A DNA stretch of 64,000 nucleotides, taken from Brevundimonas poindexterae (GTDB lineage Bacteria; Pseudomonadota; Alphaproteobacteria; Caulobacterales; Caulobacteraceae). Under the pieces are notes generated by a model. The model searched no databases. It saw only the letters and a program-made list of their open reading frames with translations, and was not told the origin of the DNA. Below, one piece after another: positions 1-9,009 of the stretch (the stretch's first letter is position 1; each line of letters begins with the position of its first letter). The stretch is from contig NZ_JAIVLL010000001.1 in the NCBI RefSeq assembly GCF_020524625.1, positions 1,054,001 through 1,118,000 on the forward strand. Direction: 5' to 3'. The position numbers and the translations under genes are program-made.

Positions 1-1379
1 TGCTTCGGTCCATTGACCTGATAGGGGCGCGCCATCAGGGCCAGGGTGACGGTGCGGGCGCGGTCCGAGGTGTTGGTCAGATGGTAGCGGCCGAACAGGC
101 GGGAGGCCTCGGGCGTGCCGTCGGCGAAGGCCTCGATCTTGAGCGTCAGGCCATCGGCCTGCCACTGAACCCAGGGCATGGGCAGGTCGTCGTCGCGCAG
201 CCCCTGGGTGATGTTGACGTCGGCCCAGGTGGTCAGGCGGCCGTCTTCCAGCAGGAAGGGTTCGATCGAGGGGCCTCCCCGGCGCAGCTCGATCGCGCCG
301 TCCTCGCCCATCAGGCCGCTTTCACCGCCGCCGTCGACCCCGACCAGGGTCCAGTACGGCTGTTCGCCATGGAAGCCGCGGGGGTAGAGGCCGCGCCGCG
401 ATTCCGAGGCCACGGCGGTGATGAAGGCGGTCTGGTCGGCGCCGAAGGCGAGCGGCTCGATCTCGACCTCGGCGAGCCCATAGAGGGGCATGCCGTCGAG
501 CAGCTGCAGCTGGATGTAACGGGCCGAGGTCTCGGGCAGGCGCAGCCAGTCAGTGCCGCCGTCGCCGTAGTCGACCTGGGTCAGGAAGGTCCAGTCGCGA
601 CCGTCGTTGGAGATGTCGACGCGGTAGCGGTCGGCCCAGCCGTCCTCCTGCCAGCGCAGGGTCAGGCCGCCGAACTCGCGCTCATAGCCGAGGTCGAGGG
701 TCAGGTTCTGGAAACCGCCGTCGGCGGTGCGCCAGACGGTGGAGGGATCGCCGTCGACGGCGTTGGCGGCGGCAAAGCCCTCGGCCTCGGACGTGGCCGA
801 CGCCAGCGGGCGCGGCGGCACGGCGGGCTCGGGCGGAAGTTCGCGCAGGGTCAGCTGGTCGATCTCGATATGGCCGGACCCGCCCTCGGCGGCGACCACC
901 ACAAACTCCATCCGCTCGGCCTGACGCAGGACCGGATCCTCGCCCGGGCCCCAGGCCTTGGTCACCTGACGGCGCTTGATGGTGAACAGGGTCCAGTCGT
1001 CGGGGAAGTCATAGCGTGTGGTCTGGCGCCACCAGACGTTCTCGTTTTCCGCGTCGGTGAACTTGACCTCGAAGGTGTTGAGCGGGCCGACGCCGCGCAC
1101 CCAGAAGCTGATCTCGTAGTTTTCGGGCAGGGCGAAATCGATCTCGCGCGCGGCAAAGGCATAGCCGGCGCGGCCGTTGAAATCGAAGTCGAGGCGCAGC
1201 GCCTGACCCTTGCGGCCCGGCACGGTGCGGATCGCGGAGGAGACGTCGGTCGAGGCGTCCGCTTCCCAGGCGCCGGTGGTCTCGAAGGCGTCGAGCACGC
1301 GGGCGTCCTGCGCCACCGCGGGGGCGGTCAGGGTGAAGCAGGCGGCAAGGCCCAGCAGGGTGTTCCGGATCATGGACAT
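1..1379 (-). CDS. Discoidin-domain secreted protein, predicted carbohydrate-active (partial)
   Basis: The gene runs off the left edge, so only the N-terminal ~459 residues are visible. It starts with a signal peptide (MSMIRNTLLGLAACF..., cleavage near AVAQ). Next comes a beta-rich carbohydrate-binding-like region (about 25-160, motif ISFWVRGVGPLNTFEVKF). An F5/8 type C (discoidin) domain follows at about 185-310, with the EGFAAANAVDGDPSTVW and ARYIQLQLLDG signatures. The last visible part (GLYPRGFHGEQPYWTLVGVD, then LTTWADVNITQGL) resembles large discoidin-containing predicted glycosidases. It lies 16 nt after the permease gene and is surely the last visible gene of the glucan operon. A periplasmic or outer-membrane sugar-processing role is inferred; the catalytic part is out of view. 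Confidence 0.75.
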   Translation of the reverse strand, partial: MSMIRNTLLGLAACFTLTAPAVAQDARVLDAFETTGAWEADASTDVSSAIRTVPGRKGQALRLDFDFNGRAGYAFAAREIDFALPENYEISFWVRGVGPLNTFEVKFTDAENENVWWRQTTRYDFPDDWTLFTIKRRQVTKAWGPGEDPVLRQAERMEFVVVAAEGGSGHIEIDQLTLRELPPEPAVPPRPLASATSEAEGFAAANAVDGDPSTVWRTADGGFQNLTLDLGYEREFGGLTLRWQEDGWADRYRVDISNDGRDWTFLTQVDYGDGGTDWLRLPETSARYIQLQLLDGMPLYGLAEVEIEPLAFGADQTAFITAVASESRRGLYPRGFHGEQPYWTLVGVDGGGESGLMGEDGAIELRRGGPSIEPFLLEDGRLTTWADVNITQGLRDDDLPMPWVQWQADGLTLKIEAFADGTPEASRLFGRYHLTNTSDRARTVTLALMARPYQVNGPK

Positions 1380-1395
1380 GGGCACTCCTGTTGTC

Positions 1396-2217
1396 TCAGC
1401 CCTTGACGCTGCCGGCCAGCATTCCCCGGATGTAGTAGCGCTGGAGCGCGAGGAAGAGGATCAGCACGGGGGCGACGGTGATGACCGAACCGGCCATCAT
1501 CATTTCGATGTCCTGCACATGCTCACGCGACATGGCGGCCAGCGCGACGGGCAGGGTGTAGTTGGACTGGTCGGTCAGGATGATCAGCGGCCAGAGGAAG
1601 TCGTTCCAGCTGCCGAGGAAGACGAACAGGCCCAGCGTGACGATGATCGGCTGCATGGTCGGCAGGACCACGCGGCGGAAGATCTGGCCCTCGGTCGCGC
1701 CGTCGACGCGGGCGGCCTCGAGCATTTCGTCGGGGATCGACAGGGCGTACTGGCGCACGAGGAACAGGCCGAAGATGGAGGCCAGCCAGGGCACGAGCGC
1801 ACCGGCATAGGTGTTCACCAGCCCCATCCCCTTGAGCATCAGGAACAGCGGCAGGGTGCCGATCTGGGCCGGGATGACCAGCGCGCCGATCAGCAGCTGG
1901 AACAGGCGGTCGCGGCCGGCGAACTTCAGCTTGGCGAAGGCGTAGCCGGCGGGGACGGTGAAGCCGAGCGCGAGGACGGTGGCGAGGGTCGCCAGCGCGA
2001 AGCTGTTCCACAGATAACGGCCCATGCCCTGGGTCACGAACAGGGTGCGGTAGTGTTCGAGCGTCCAACTCTTGGGCAGGAGCGGCGGCGGGAAGTTGGC
2101 GGCCTCGCCCGTCTGCATGAAGCTGACCGAGACCATCCAGGCCAGCGGGAACAACACCATCAGAGCAATGAAGGCGACCGCGAGGTTCAGGGCGATGACG
2201 CGGGGCTTGAACTTCAT
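1396..2217 (-). CDS. Carbohydrate ABC transporter permease, MalG type
   Basis: Inner-membrane permease of 273 residues, the size usual for the MalG/CUT1 family. It has six predicted membrane segments, an N-terminal helix (VIALNLAVAFIALMVLFPLAW), and the EAA loop that contacts the ATPase (EAARVDGATEGQIFRRVVLP, residues ~180-200). The start ATG at 2217 overlaps the stop of the upstream permease in an ATGA, so the two are translationally coupled. An open frame continues upstream but lacks membrane character and overlaps the neighbour. Together with the MalF-type partner it should import an oligosaccharide. No ATPase gene is visible; it lies outside the window or is shared with other importers. 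Confidence 0.92.
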   Translation of the reverse strand: MKFKPRVIALNLAVAFIALMVLFPLAWMVSVSFMQTGEAANFPPPLLPKSWTLEHYRTLFVTQGMGRYLWNSFALATLATVLALGFTVPAGYAFAKLKFAGRDRLFQLLIGALVIPAQIGTLPLFLMLKGMGLVNTYAGALVPWLASIFGLFLVRQYALSIPDEMLEAARVDGATEGQIFRRVVLPTMQPIIVTLGLFVFLGSWNDFLWPLIILTDQSNYTLPVALAAMSREHVQDIEMMMAGSVITVAPVLILFLALQRYYIRGMLAGSVKG

Positions 2218-3167
2218 TCCGTGGCCCCCAGACGCTTCGACACCCACAGCTGGATCAGGGTGATGGCGAAGATGCAGAGGAACAGGATGAAGGCGACGGC
2301 CGAGGCGGAGCCGAGGTTCCACCATTTGAAGCCTTCCTCGTACATGAAATAGAGGACGGTCACGGTCGACTGGGCGGGCCCGCCCTGCGTCATCACATAG
2401 GGCTCGGCGAACAGCTGGAAGAAGGCGGCGACCGAGATGATGCTGACCAGCAGCAGGGTCGGGCCGATGGCCGGCAGGGTGACGTGCCGGAACTGTTTCC
2501 ACGGGCCGGCGCCGTCGATACGGGCGGCCTCATAGAGTTCGTCCGGGACGGTCTGGAGCACGGCCAGGAAGATCAGCATGTTGTAGCCGAAGGTCTTCCA
2601 CACCACGAACATCAGGATGGCCGGGATGGAGGTCGAGGGCTGGCCCAGCCAGTCGACGGCGGGCAGGCCGACCGAGGTCAGGCCCCAGTTGATCACGCCA
2701 TAGCGGGTGTGCAGCAGATAGTTCCAGAGCACCGCCGTGGCGACCAGGGTGGTGACATAGGGGGCAAAGAACATCACCCGCCAGATCGGGCGCCAAAGCA
2801 CCATGCGGGCGTTCAGGATGACGGCGGCCGCCAGCGACACGGCCAGCGTCAGCGGCACCCCCAGCACGCTGAACCAGACGGTGTTCTTCATGGCGCCCCA
2901 GAACAGGGGGTTGCCCAGCAGGTTCTGGTAGTTGTCGAGCCCGACGAAGCGCAGATTGCCCAGATCGGCCAGGGCATAGATGTCGAAGTCGGTCAGGCTG
3001 AGCAGCAGGGCCGAGACCATCGGGATGACGAAGAACAGGCCGATGGCGATCAGAGACGGGGCGACAAAACCCCATGCCGCGCGGGTGCGACGGCGCTGGT
3101 CCGAACGGCGGGGCGCACGGGCGGCCTCACGCGAGGCGGCGGGCGCGGTGACGGTCTGCATGGTCAT
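2214..3167 (-). CDS. Carbohydrate ABC transporter permease, MalF type
   Basis: Inner-membrane permease of 317 residues. A cytosolic, Arg-rich N-terminus is followed by six predicted membrane helices and the EAA loop (YEAARIDGAGPWKQFRHVTL). This matches MalF/UgpA-type CUT1 permeases, which pair with a MalG-type partner. The ATG at 3167 is preceded by a GGGGAGGGG purine tract. It overlaps the stop of the binding-protein gene as ATGA, and its own stop overlaps the next gene the same way. The two couplings tie three transporter genes into one unit, which implies fixed stoichiometry of binding protein and permeases. Confidence 0.93.
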   Translation of the reverse strand: MTMQTVTAPAASREAARAPRRSDQRRRTRAAWGFVAPSLIAIGLFFVIPMVSALLLSLTDFDIYALADLGNLRFVGLDNYQNLLGNPLFWGAMKNTVWFSVLGVPLTLAVSLAAAVILNARMVLWRPIWRVMFFAPYVTTLVATAVLWNYLLHTRYGVINWGLTSVGLPAVDWLGQPSTSIPAILMFVVWKTFGYNMLIFLAVLQTVPDELYEAARIDGAGPWKQFRHVTLPAIGPTLLLVSIISVAAFFQLFAEPYVMTQGGPAQSTVTVLYFMYEEGFKWWNLGSASAVAFILFLCIFAITLIQLWVSKRLGATE

Positions 3168-4441
3168 GAGACCCCTCCCCGGTCCAGCATCCAGCGGCGC
3201 TTCTCGAGCAGGCGGTCGGCGCGGCGGTCGATCTCGGCGGCGGCGGTCTGGGGCGTGAACTCCCCGCGCACCATGCGTTCGGCGACGATCTGCATCTCGG
3301 TCACGATCCGCTCCCACTCGGGGGCCTTGGGCACGGCCTCGGCGCGCGCCAGCTGGGCCTTGAAGGGCTGGATCATCGGATCCGAGGCCAGTTTCGGCGC
3401 GTCCCAGGCACTCTGCCGCGCGGGCAGGCTGCCTGTAATCTGATTGAACCTGACCTGGGTGTCGGGCTCCAGCAGATAGCGCACCCAGGCCCAGGCGGCG
3501 TCCGGATTGCGGCTGGAGCGGAAGACGGCCAGCGACGATCCGCCCGGTGCCGAGGCCCCCGGACCGTCCGGCCCCGGAATGCCGGCCGTCGCCCACTGGG
3601 TTTCGGGCGGCAGACGCCGGCGGAAGTCGCCGATCGACCACGGCCCCGAGAAATAGAAGCTGAAATAGCCGCGCTGGAATTCGGTCCAGACGTTCGAGAT
3701 CTGGGTCGCGGACACCAGCGGGGCGAGGCCTTCGTCGAACAGGCTCTTGTAGAATGCCAGGGCCGCGATGAAGCCGGGGCTGGAGAAGTTTCCGCGGGTC
3801 GCCTGGTCGCGCAGCAGGGGCTCATCCGCCTGCAGCCCGAAGGTCAGCAACTGCTCGAACTCATTGACCGGAAGCAGGATGGCGTAGTTGCCCTCGCCCG
3901 CCACACGCTTGATGCCGTGCATGGCGCGCTTCCATTCGGCCCAGGTGTCGGGCACGGCGTCATAGCCCGCCTGTCCCAGCAGGTCGGTCCTGCAGAACAG
4001 CAGCCGGGTGTCGACATACCAGGGCGTGGCCATGGCCTGACCGTCGATGCGGTTGGTCTCGAGGACGGCCTGAAACTGGTCGTCCAGCAGGTCGGAGGCG
4101 AAATCCGGCGTGGGCGACAGGGCCCCGATGGCCGCCATTTCCGACACCCAGGTGTTGCCGATCTGGCTGATGTCCGGAAGCGAGTCGCCCGCATAGGCGG
4201 TCAACAGCTTCTGGTGCGCGGCGGTCCAGGGCACGGCCTGGACCTCGACCGAAATGCCCGGATTGCGCCGCTCGAACTCGGGCACCAGCTGGGGCACCGC
4301 TGTGCCCTCGGCGCCCATGGCCCAGAAGGTCAGGTGAACGCGACCGTCATTGCGCCCGCTGCAGGCACCGGTTGCCAGTGCCGCGGTCGATCCGGCCAGC
4401 CAGCCCAGTGCCGTCCTGCGGTCGGGCCGGAAAGGCGTCAT
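3164..4441 (-). CDS. Extracellular sugar-binding lipoprotein (ABC, family 1)
   Basis: Solute-binding protein of 425 residues. The N-terminus carries a twin-arginine motif (R8-R9, DRRTALGWLAG) and a lipobox ending at Cys27 (ATGAC), so it is probably a Tat-exported lipoprotein tethered in the periplasm. The mature part has the family-1 pattern: VHLTFWAMGAEGTAVPQLVPEFER at the start, then a hinge region and the typical FYFSGPWSIGDFRRRL segment near residue 260. It captures the oligosaccharide for the MalF/MalG pair. It overlaps both neighbours by 4 nt (ATGA). Placement directly after a GH144-like hydrolase suggests that its ligand is a glucan fragment; this is inferred. Confidence 0.92.
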   Translation of the reverse strand: MTPFRPDRRTALGWLAGSTAALATGACSGRNDGRVHLTFWAMGAEGTAVPQLVPEFERRNPGISVEVQAVPWTAAHQKLLTAYAGDSLPDISQIGNTWVSEMAAIGALSPTPDFASDLLDDQFQAVLETNRIDGQAMATPWYVDTRLLFCRTDLLGQAGYDAVPDTWAEWKRAMHGIKRVAGEGNYAILLPVNEFEQLLTFGLQADEPLLRDQATRGNFSSPGFIAALAFYKSLFDEGLAPLVSATQISNVWTEFQRGYFSFYFSGPWSIGDFRRRLPPETQWATAGIPGPDGPGASAPGGSSLAVFRSSRNPDAAWAWVRYLLEPDTQVRFNQITGSLPARQSAWDAPKLASDPMIQPFKAQLARAEAVPKAPEWERIVTEMQIVAERMVRGEFTPQTAAAEIDRRADRLLEKRRWMLDRGGVS

Positions 4442-5877
4442 GCGGTGCGGTCCAGCCAGCCGCCCTGGAAGCCGGCGCGCTGCAGGCCCCGGATCAGGTT
4501 CGGCTCACCGTGCATGTGGTTCCAGACCAGCTGGGTGCGATGGTTCTCGATCATGATGACGATCGGTCCCTGGTCGATGCCCAGATAGTCGCCATCGACC
4601 CAGCCCACATTCGGGACGATCTTGCCGTGCAGCAGCTCGCCGTCGCGCGTGGTCAGGGTCGGGTTGAAGGAGTCGAGGAAGCCCCACTGCGTATAGAGGG
4701 CCTCGCCATAGCGGGCCTTCATCGCCTTGAGGCAGGTCGTTACGGCATCCGGCGCGAAGGGCATGGAGGCCATGGCCGCCGTGGGGGCGATGGTGCCGTC
4801 GTCCCGGTCGCCCGGACCGCGCGCCGAATAGCTGAAGAACTCGCGCTCGCGGCCGTCGATGGTCTGTTTGAAATCGCCCGGTCCGTCGCAGGCGGTCAGG
4901 CCCCACACCTCGTCGTCATAGCCGACCCAGCCCATGGGGTTGGTGCGGGCGTAGAACTGCTGCCCCTCGGCGGCACGGACGCTGTTCTGGAAATAGTCGA
5001 AATCGCCGATCTCGGCCGACTTGTCGCGCATCCAGGCGTCTCGGATGCCGCGGAAGTCAATGAACATGTGGCTGTACTGGTGCCCGAACATGGGCGGGAA
5101 GTGCAGGTGGGCGGGGCCGTAGTCCTCGGTCCAGCTGCGGTCGTAGACCGAGCACCATTCCTCCCAGACCTCGGGGCCGACCGGGTGGGTCTGGCTGCCC
5201 AGCGCCATCAACAGGACGATCATGCCCTCGTTGTAGACATGCCAGTCGGCCTCGATGAAGCCGGTCTCGGGGTGCCAGCCCATGCTGATGCGGCGGGGGC
5301 GGACCTCGACCCAGTCCCATTCGACGCGGTCGTAAATGGCCTGGGCCTTCTCGCGGATTTCGGTCTCGCCCGCGTCCGACCCGTCGAAATAGCGGGCCGC
5401 GAACAGCATGCCGCCCAGCAGCAGGGCGGTGTCGACGGTCGACAGCTCGGTTGTGCCGAAGCGGTGGCCGGTCTCCATGTCGAGGAAGTGGTAGAAGAAG
5501 CCCTTGTAGCCGGTCACGCCGGTCGCTGCGGGCCCCTGGGGGGCGTCATGGAAGAAGCGGAGGGTCGTAAGCGTGATGTCGCGGGCTTCCTCGCGCGTCA
5601 TCCAGCCGCGCTCGACGCCGACCGGCCAGCAGGTCAGGGCAAAGCCGACGGCCGCAACCGACGAAAATGAAGGGGTGGGCCAGCGATCCGGCGTCAGGCC
5701 GGTGCGCGGATCGGTGACGTGGCGGAACCAGTCGAAGGTGCGCTTTTGCAGCTCCTCGACATCGGCATCCAGGGTGACCGGCGTGGCGACCGTTTCGCCC
5801 TGACCGCGTCCACAGGCGGCAAGGCCCACAAGACCCGCACCCGCCACCGAAGCCAGAAGAAACCGTCTGCGATCCAT
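4438..5877 (-). CDS. GH144/glucoamylase-like family hydrolase, probable beta-1,2-glucanase
   Basis: 479 residues from the ATG at 5877, which has AAGG 7 nt upstream; a GTG two codons earlier is possible. The N-terminus has a Tat motif (MDRRRFLLAS) and a lipobox (GLAAC), so it is probably a periplasmic lipoprotein. The segment FDWFRHVTDPRTGLTPDRW, then SVAAVGFALTCWPVGVERGW, is the hallmark of the glucoamylase-like (PF10091) fold. Characterised members of that fold (GH144) are endo-beta-1,2-glucanases. An (alpha/alpha)6 barrel is expected. The linked binding protein, permeases and TonB receptor fit stepwise breakdown and uptake of an oligosaccharide. The exact glucan linkage is inferred from family, not visible in the sequence. 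Confidence 0.8.
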   Translation of the reverse strand: MDRRRFLLASVAGAGLVGLAACGRGQGETVATPVTLDADVEELQKRTFDWFRHVTDPRTGLTPDRWPTPSFSSVAAVGFALTCWPVGVERGWMTREEARDITLTTLRFFHDAPQGPAATGVTGYKGFFYHFLDMETGHRFGTTELSTVDTALLLGGMLFAARYFDGSDAGETEIREKAQAIYDRVEWDWVEVRPRRISMGWHPETGFIEADWHVYNEGMIVLLMALGSQTHPVGPEVWEEWCSVYDRSWTEDYGPAHLHFPPMFGHQYSHMFIDFRGIRDAWMRDKSAEIGDFDYFQNSVRAAEGQQFYARTNPMGWVGYDDEVWGLTACDGPGDFKQTIDGREREFFSYSARGPGDRDDGTIAPTAAMASMPFAPDAVTTCLKAMKARYGEALYTQWGFLDSFNPTLTTRDGELLHGKIVPNVGWVDGDYLGIDQGPIVIMIENHRTQLVWNHMHGEPNLIRGLQRAGFQGGWLDRTA

Positions 5878-5914
5878 GATCACACCTTACGCGACTGTCG
5901 GGTCAAACCCGAAA

Positions 5915-5958
5915 ACACAAAAAAGAGGGGCCGCCTCCACGCATGTGAAGGCGGCCCC
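5915..5958 (-). terminator. Rho-independent terminator after the TonB receptor gene
   Basis: On the minus strand GGGGCCGCCT pairs perfectly with AGGCGGCCCC (arms 5949-5958 and 5927-5936). The loop is 12 nt and a TCTTTTTT tract follows. It sits 13 nt after the receptor stop and before the hydrolase gene, so it probably attenuates rather than separates the two parts of the locus. Confidence 0.85.
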
Positions 5959-5970
5959 AGGCTCAGGAGA

Positions 5971-8900
5971 TCAGAACTTGTAGCGAGCGCCGAACTGGAA
6001 GGTCCGGGTCGGGAACAGGACCCGCGAGGGCTGTCCGAAGTTCGGATTGGGGCTGGCCGCCGAACCGGTGCCGCCATCGAAGCCCGCATAGTTGTCGAAG
6101 TTGAAGACGTTGATGGCGTCCACATACACCGACAGTTCCGAGCCGTTCGGCAGGCCGAAGTCCTTGGCCAGGCGCAGGTCCAGGTTCCGGTAGGCGAAGG
6201 CGTTCGGAATGATGAAGCTGTATTTCTCCGGACGTCCCGCATACGGGCGGTAGTAGAAGCGCGAACCCGTGCCGTCGAACACGTCGAACGGCGTGCCCGA
6301 GCCCAGCGTCAGGATGCCCGACAGCTGGAAGTCCCACGGCAGGTCGACGATGCCGTTGGCGACGATGCGGTGTTCCTCGTCGTTGGCCGAAGGCCGGGTC
6401 GGCGAGGTCTCGACGCTGAAGCAGTCGAAGCAGAAGGCATCGTTGCCGCCGTTCTGGGTCGCTTCGGACCAGGTGTAGGCGACGTTCATGCCCCAGCCGG
6501 ATTCCCGCGTGTAGGGCTTGTCCAGCTTGACGTAGAGGGCGGTGAACTCGCGTTCCTTGTTGTGGTCCGACACCAGATAGGTGCGGTACGGGTTGGACCC
6601 GCTCGGCGAGCAGAAGCCACCGTTGTCGCCGAAGCCGCCGCCATCGTTGCCGACCGTGGGTTCGCGGCAGCGGTTCAGATACTGCCAGGTGAACTCGTTT
6701 TCGGTCTTGCCGTAGGCCAGGGTGAACTCGGTCTGCCAGTCACCGAAGCGCTGACGGACACCCAGGTTGAACTGGTCCGTACGCGGCGGCTCCCAGTCAT
6801 TGGCGAGCAGGAAGGCCTCACCGCGACCCGCGATGGTGGCGAACACCGGATCGAGGCCGGCGGCCGTGCGGTAGGACTCCTGCCACAGGATCGGATCACC
6901 GGCCGAGCCCGAAGCCACACCCAGCGGACCACCGGTCGTGCTGAAGAAGGCGTTCTGGCGGATGTCGTTCGGCTTGACGACCTCGTCGTACGAGAAGTTG
7001 AAGTTGATCCGGTCATAGTAGCGACCGGCGCCGCCGAAGATCACGGTCGAGCGATCGCCGAACACATCGTAGGAGAAGCCGATCCGCGGCTGGAAGGCGC
7101 CCATGAAGGGATCGCGGTTGTCACCGGTCGAGATGTAGTCATCGCGGTTGAACCAGCTGGGCACATAGCCCGCCGCCTTGCCGCCGTCGGTGGAGGCGAT
7201 CCACTGGTCCAGGCCGGCAATCACACTGGCCGGGGTGACATAGTCCTTGTTGCCGGCGTTCGACTCATAGTCCCAGCGGATGCCGAGGTTGATTTCCAGC
7301 TGGTCAGTGATCCGCCAGTCGTCCTGGACGTACAGGCCGATGACCGTGTTATCGAGGTCGACGTTCGGGAACGAACGACCCAGTTCGACGCGGTACGGGA
7401 CCGTGGTCGAGCCGCTGAGCTCGGGACGGCCGTCGACATCGTAGTAGAACTGCGGGTTACGGCCGAACTGCTTCAGGACCTCGTAGTTCTGCATCGAGAT
7501 CTTGCCGCCCACCTTGACCGTGTGGAAGCCGTTCAGCTCCAGCTGGTCGAAGGTCAGGTCGTTGCGAACGGTGAAGGCCCGGTCGTGAATGTCCTGGGTG
7601 CTGTCACGGCCGCCCAGGTTGATGATCGTGGCCCCGCCGAAATAGTCGGGCTGGAAGCCGGGGGCGGGGCTGGTGTCGTTCTCGAACAGGCGGTAGGTGG
7701 CGCCGGCGTCCGAGAAGTTCAGGGCACCCGGGTTGTAGTTGTAGTCGCGGAAGTCGATCGCGAACTCGTTCAGGAAGCCCGAGCCCTGCCACTGCCAGCG
7801 CAGGTTGCTGGTGATGGTCTGCTGGGCGAGGTTGGTGGCGCGCTCGTAGGAGTTGGCACCGCCGAAGTCACGGATGTCGAACTCGTCCCGATAGGTGACG
7901 CTCCAGTCCACCAGATGGCCTTCGGCCGGCTGCCAACTGAGCTTGCCGAAGAACAGGTCTTCCTCGAACGGCGCGGCGAAGGTGCCGACATACTGACCGA
8001 ACTGGGTCTGAAAGCGCGGGTCCTGGCGGCCGAGGTTGACCACAGCGGCGCGGTTTTCTTCCTTGCGCTCATAGGTGCCGAAGAAGTGCAGGCGGTCGCG
8101 GATGATCGGGCCACCGAAGGCCACGCCCCACTGCTCGACGCTGAGGTCGGCCTTGTCGTCGCCGCGGCGCTGGGCGAACACGTCCTGCTCGATCAGGCTT
8201 TCGTCGCGGTACGAGCCGAAGATCTCGCCCTCGAACTCATTGGTGCCCGAACGGGTCACGGCCGTGATGATGGCCGAGGACGCCTGTTCGTATTCCGCCT
8301 TGAAGTTCTGGCTGACGACGCGGAATTCCTGGATGCCGGCCTGCGGGAACGGGTTACCGCGGCTGTCGTCCTGACCGATGATGCCACCGGCGATGACGTT
8401 CGATTTCAGGCTGGCGCCGTCGATGAAGGCGTTGACCGACTCGGCGCGCTGACCGCCGGCGGTGATGGTCTGCTCCTGCTCGTTGACCGATACCCGCACA
8501 CCCGGAGCGAGGGCGGCGAAGTTCAGGAAGTTGCGGTTGATCTGCGGCAGGGTCTCGATCTGCTGGGTCGTGACGTTGGTCGCGATTTCCGGCGTGCGGA
8601 CCTCGGGCAGGCGACGGCCGACGACCACGATGTCGTCGACGCTGGTGCCGGCCGCCGTGACGGTGCCGCCGACGTCCAGATCCAGATCGCCGACCTGGCC
8701 GACGCCGATGGTGACCACGTCGCTGGCGGTCTCGCCCTCGGCGGTGGTGACGGTGATCTCATAGGTGCCGGGGCGCAGGCCCGACAGCACATAGCCGCCT
8801 TCGGCATTGGCGGTGGTCCGGGTGGTGAAGCCCGAGGCCACATCGCGGGCAACGACCGTGGCGCCGGCCTCGCTGGCCCCGCTGTCGGTCACTTCACCGC

Positions 8901-9009
8901 GGATCGTGGACGTGGCCACCTGGGCCGACGCCGTTCCGGCCATGCCCAGAGACACGGCCATGGCGAGGACGGAGGCCGCCCCCAGATATCGAATGTTCAT
9001 TTTAGCCAT
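5971..9009 (-). CDS. TonB-dependent receptor with carboxypeptidase-regulatory-like N-terminus
   Basis: 1012 residues, the size of the large oar-like receptors. There is a signal peptide (cleavage after GTASA), then a CarboxypepD-reg beta-sandwich (about 30-115, TIRGEVTDSGASEAGATVVARD). A plug domain follows (about 130-260, IDGASLKSNVIAG), and the 22-strand barrel ends with the usual aromatic residue (FQFGARYKF). It should pull a sugar polymer or large oligosaccharide across the outer membrane using TonB energy. The ATG at 9009 overlaps the LacI gene by 8 nt. An ATG at 9000 lies 1 nt after the LacI stop with AGGA 8 nt upstream, so it is equally likely. It is co-transcribed with the regulator. 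Confidence 0.93.
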   Translation of the reverse strand: MAKMNIRYLGAASVLAMAVSLGMAGTASAQVATSTIRGEVTDSGASEAGATVVARDVASGFTTRTTANAEGGYVLSGLRPGTYEITVTTAEGETASDVVTIGVGQVGDLDLDVGGTVTAAGTSVDDIVVVGRRLPEVRTPEIATNVTTQQIETLPQINRNFLNFAALAPGVRVSVNEQEQTITAGGQRAESVNAFIDGASLKSNVIAGGIIGQDDSRGNPFPQAGIQEFRVVSQNFKAEYEQASSAIITAVTRSGTNEFEGEIFGSYRDESLIEQDVFAQRRGDDKADLSVEQWGVAFGGPIIRDRLHFFGTYERKEENRAAVVNLGRQDPRFQTQFGQYVGTFAAPFEEDLFFGKLSWQPAEGHLVDWSVTYRDEFDIRDFGGANSYERATNLAQQTITSNLRWQWQGSGFLNEFAIDFRDYNYNPGALNFSDAGATYRLFENDTSPAPGFQPDYFGGATIINLGGRDSTQDIHDRAFTVRNDLTFDQLELNGFHTVKVGGKISMQNYEVLKQFGRNPQFYYDVDGRPELSGSTTVPYRVELGRSFPNVDLDNTVIGLYVQDDWRITDQLEINLGIRWDYESNAGNKDYVTPASVIAGLDQWIASTDGGKAAGYVPSWFNRDDYISTGDNRDPFMGAFQPRIGFSYDVFGDRSTVIFGGAGRYYDRINFNFSYDEVVKPNDIRQNAFFSTTGGPLGVASGSAGDPILWQESYRTAAGLDPVFATIAGRGEAFLLANDWEPPRTDQFNLGVRQRFGDWQTEFTLAYGKTENEFTWQYLNRCREPTVGNDGGGFGDNGGFCSPSGSNPYRTYLVSDHNKEREFTALYVKLDKPYTRESGWGMNVAYTWSEATQNGGNDAFCFDCFSVETSPTRPSANDEEHRIVANGIVDLPWDFQLSGILTLGSGTPFDVFDGTGSRFYYRPYAGRPEKYSFIIPNAFAYRNLDLRLAKDFGLPNGSELSVYVDAINVFNFDNYAGFDGGTGSAASPNPNFGQPSRVLFPTRTFQFGARYKF

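Noticed and set aside
1210..2352. 380-codon plus-strand frame across the first two genes
   Set aside because: It runs antisense over the discoidin gene start and the MalG gene, both with clear family motifs.
5899..5911. CGGGT/ACCCG inverted repeat before the GH144 gene, considered as an operator
   Set aside because: Short arms and no match to the LacI operator pattern; position just after the terminator T tract makes a chance repeat more likely.
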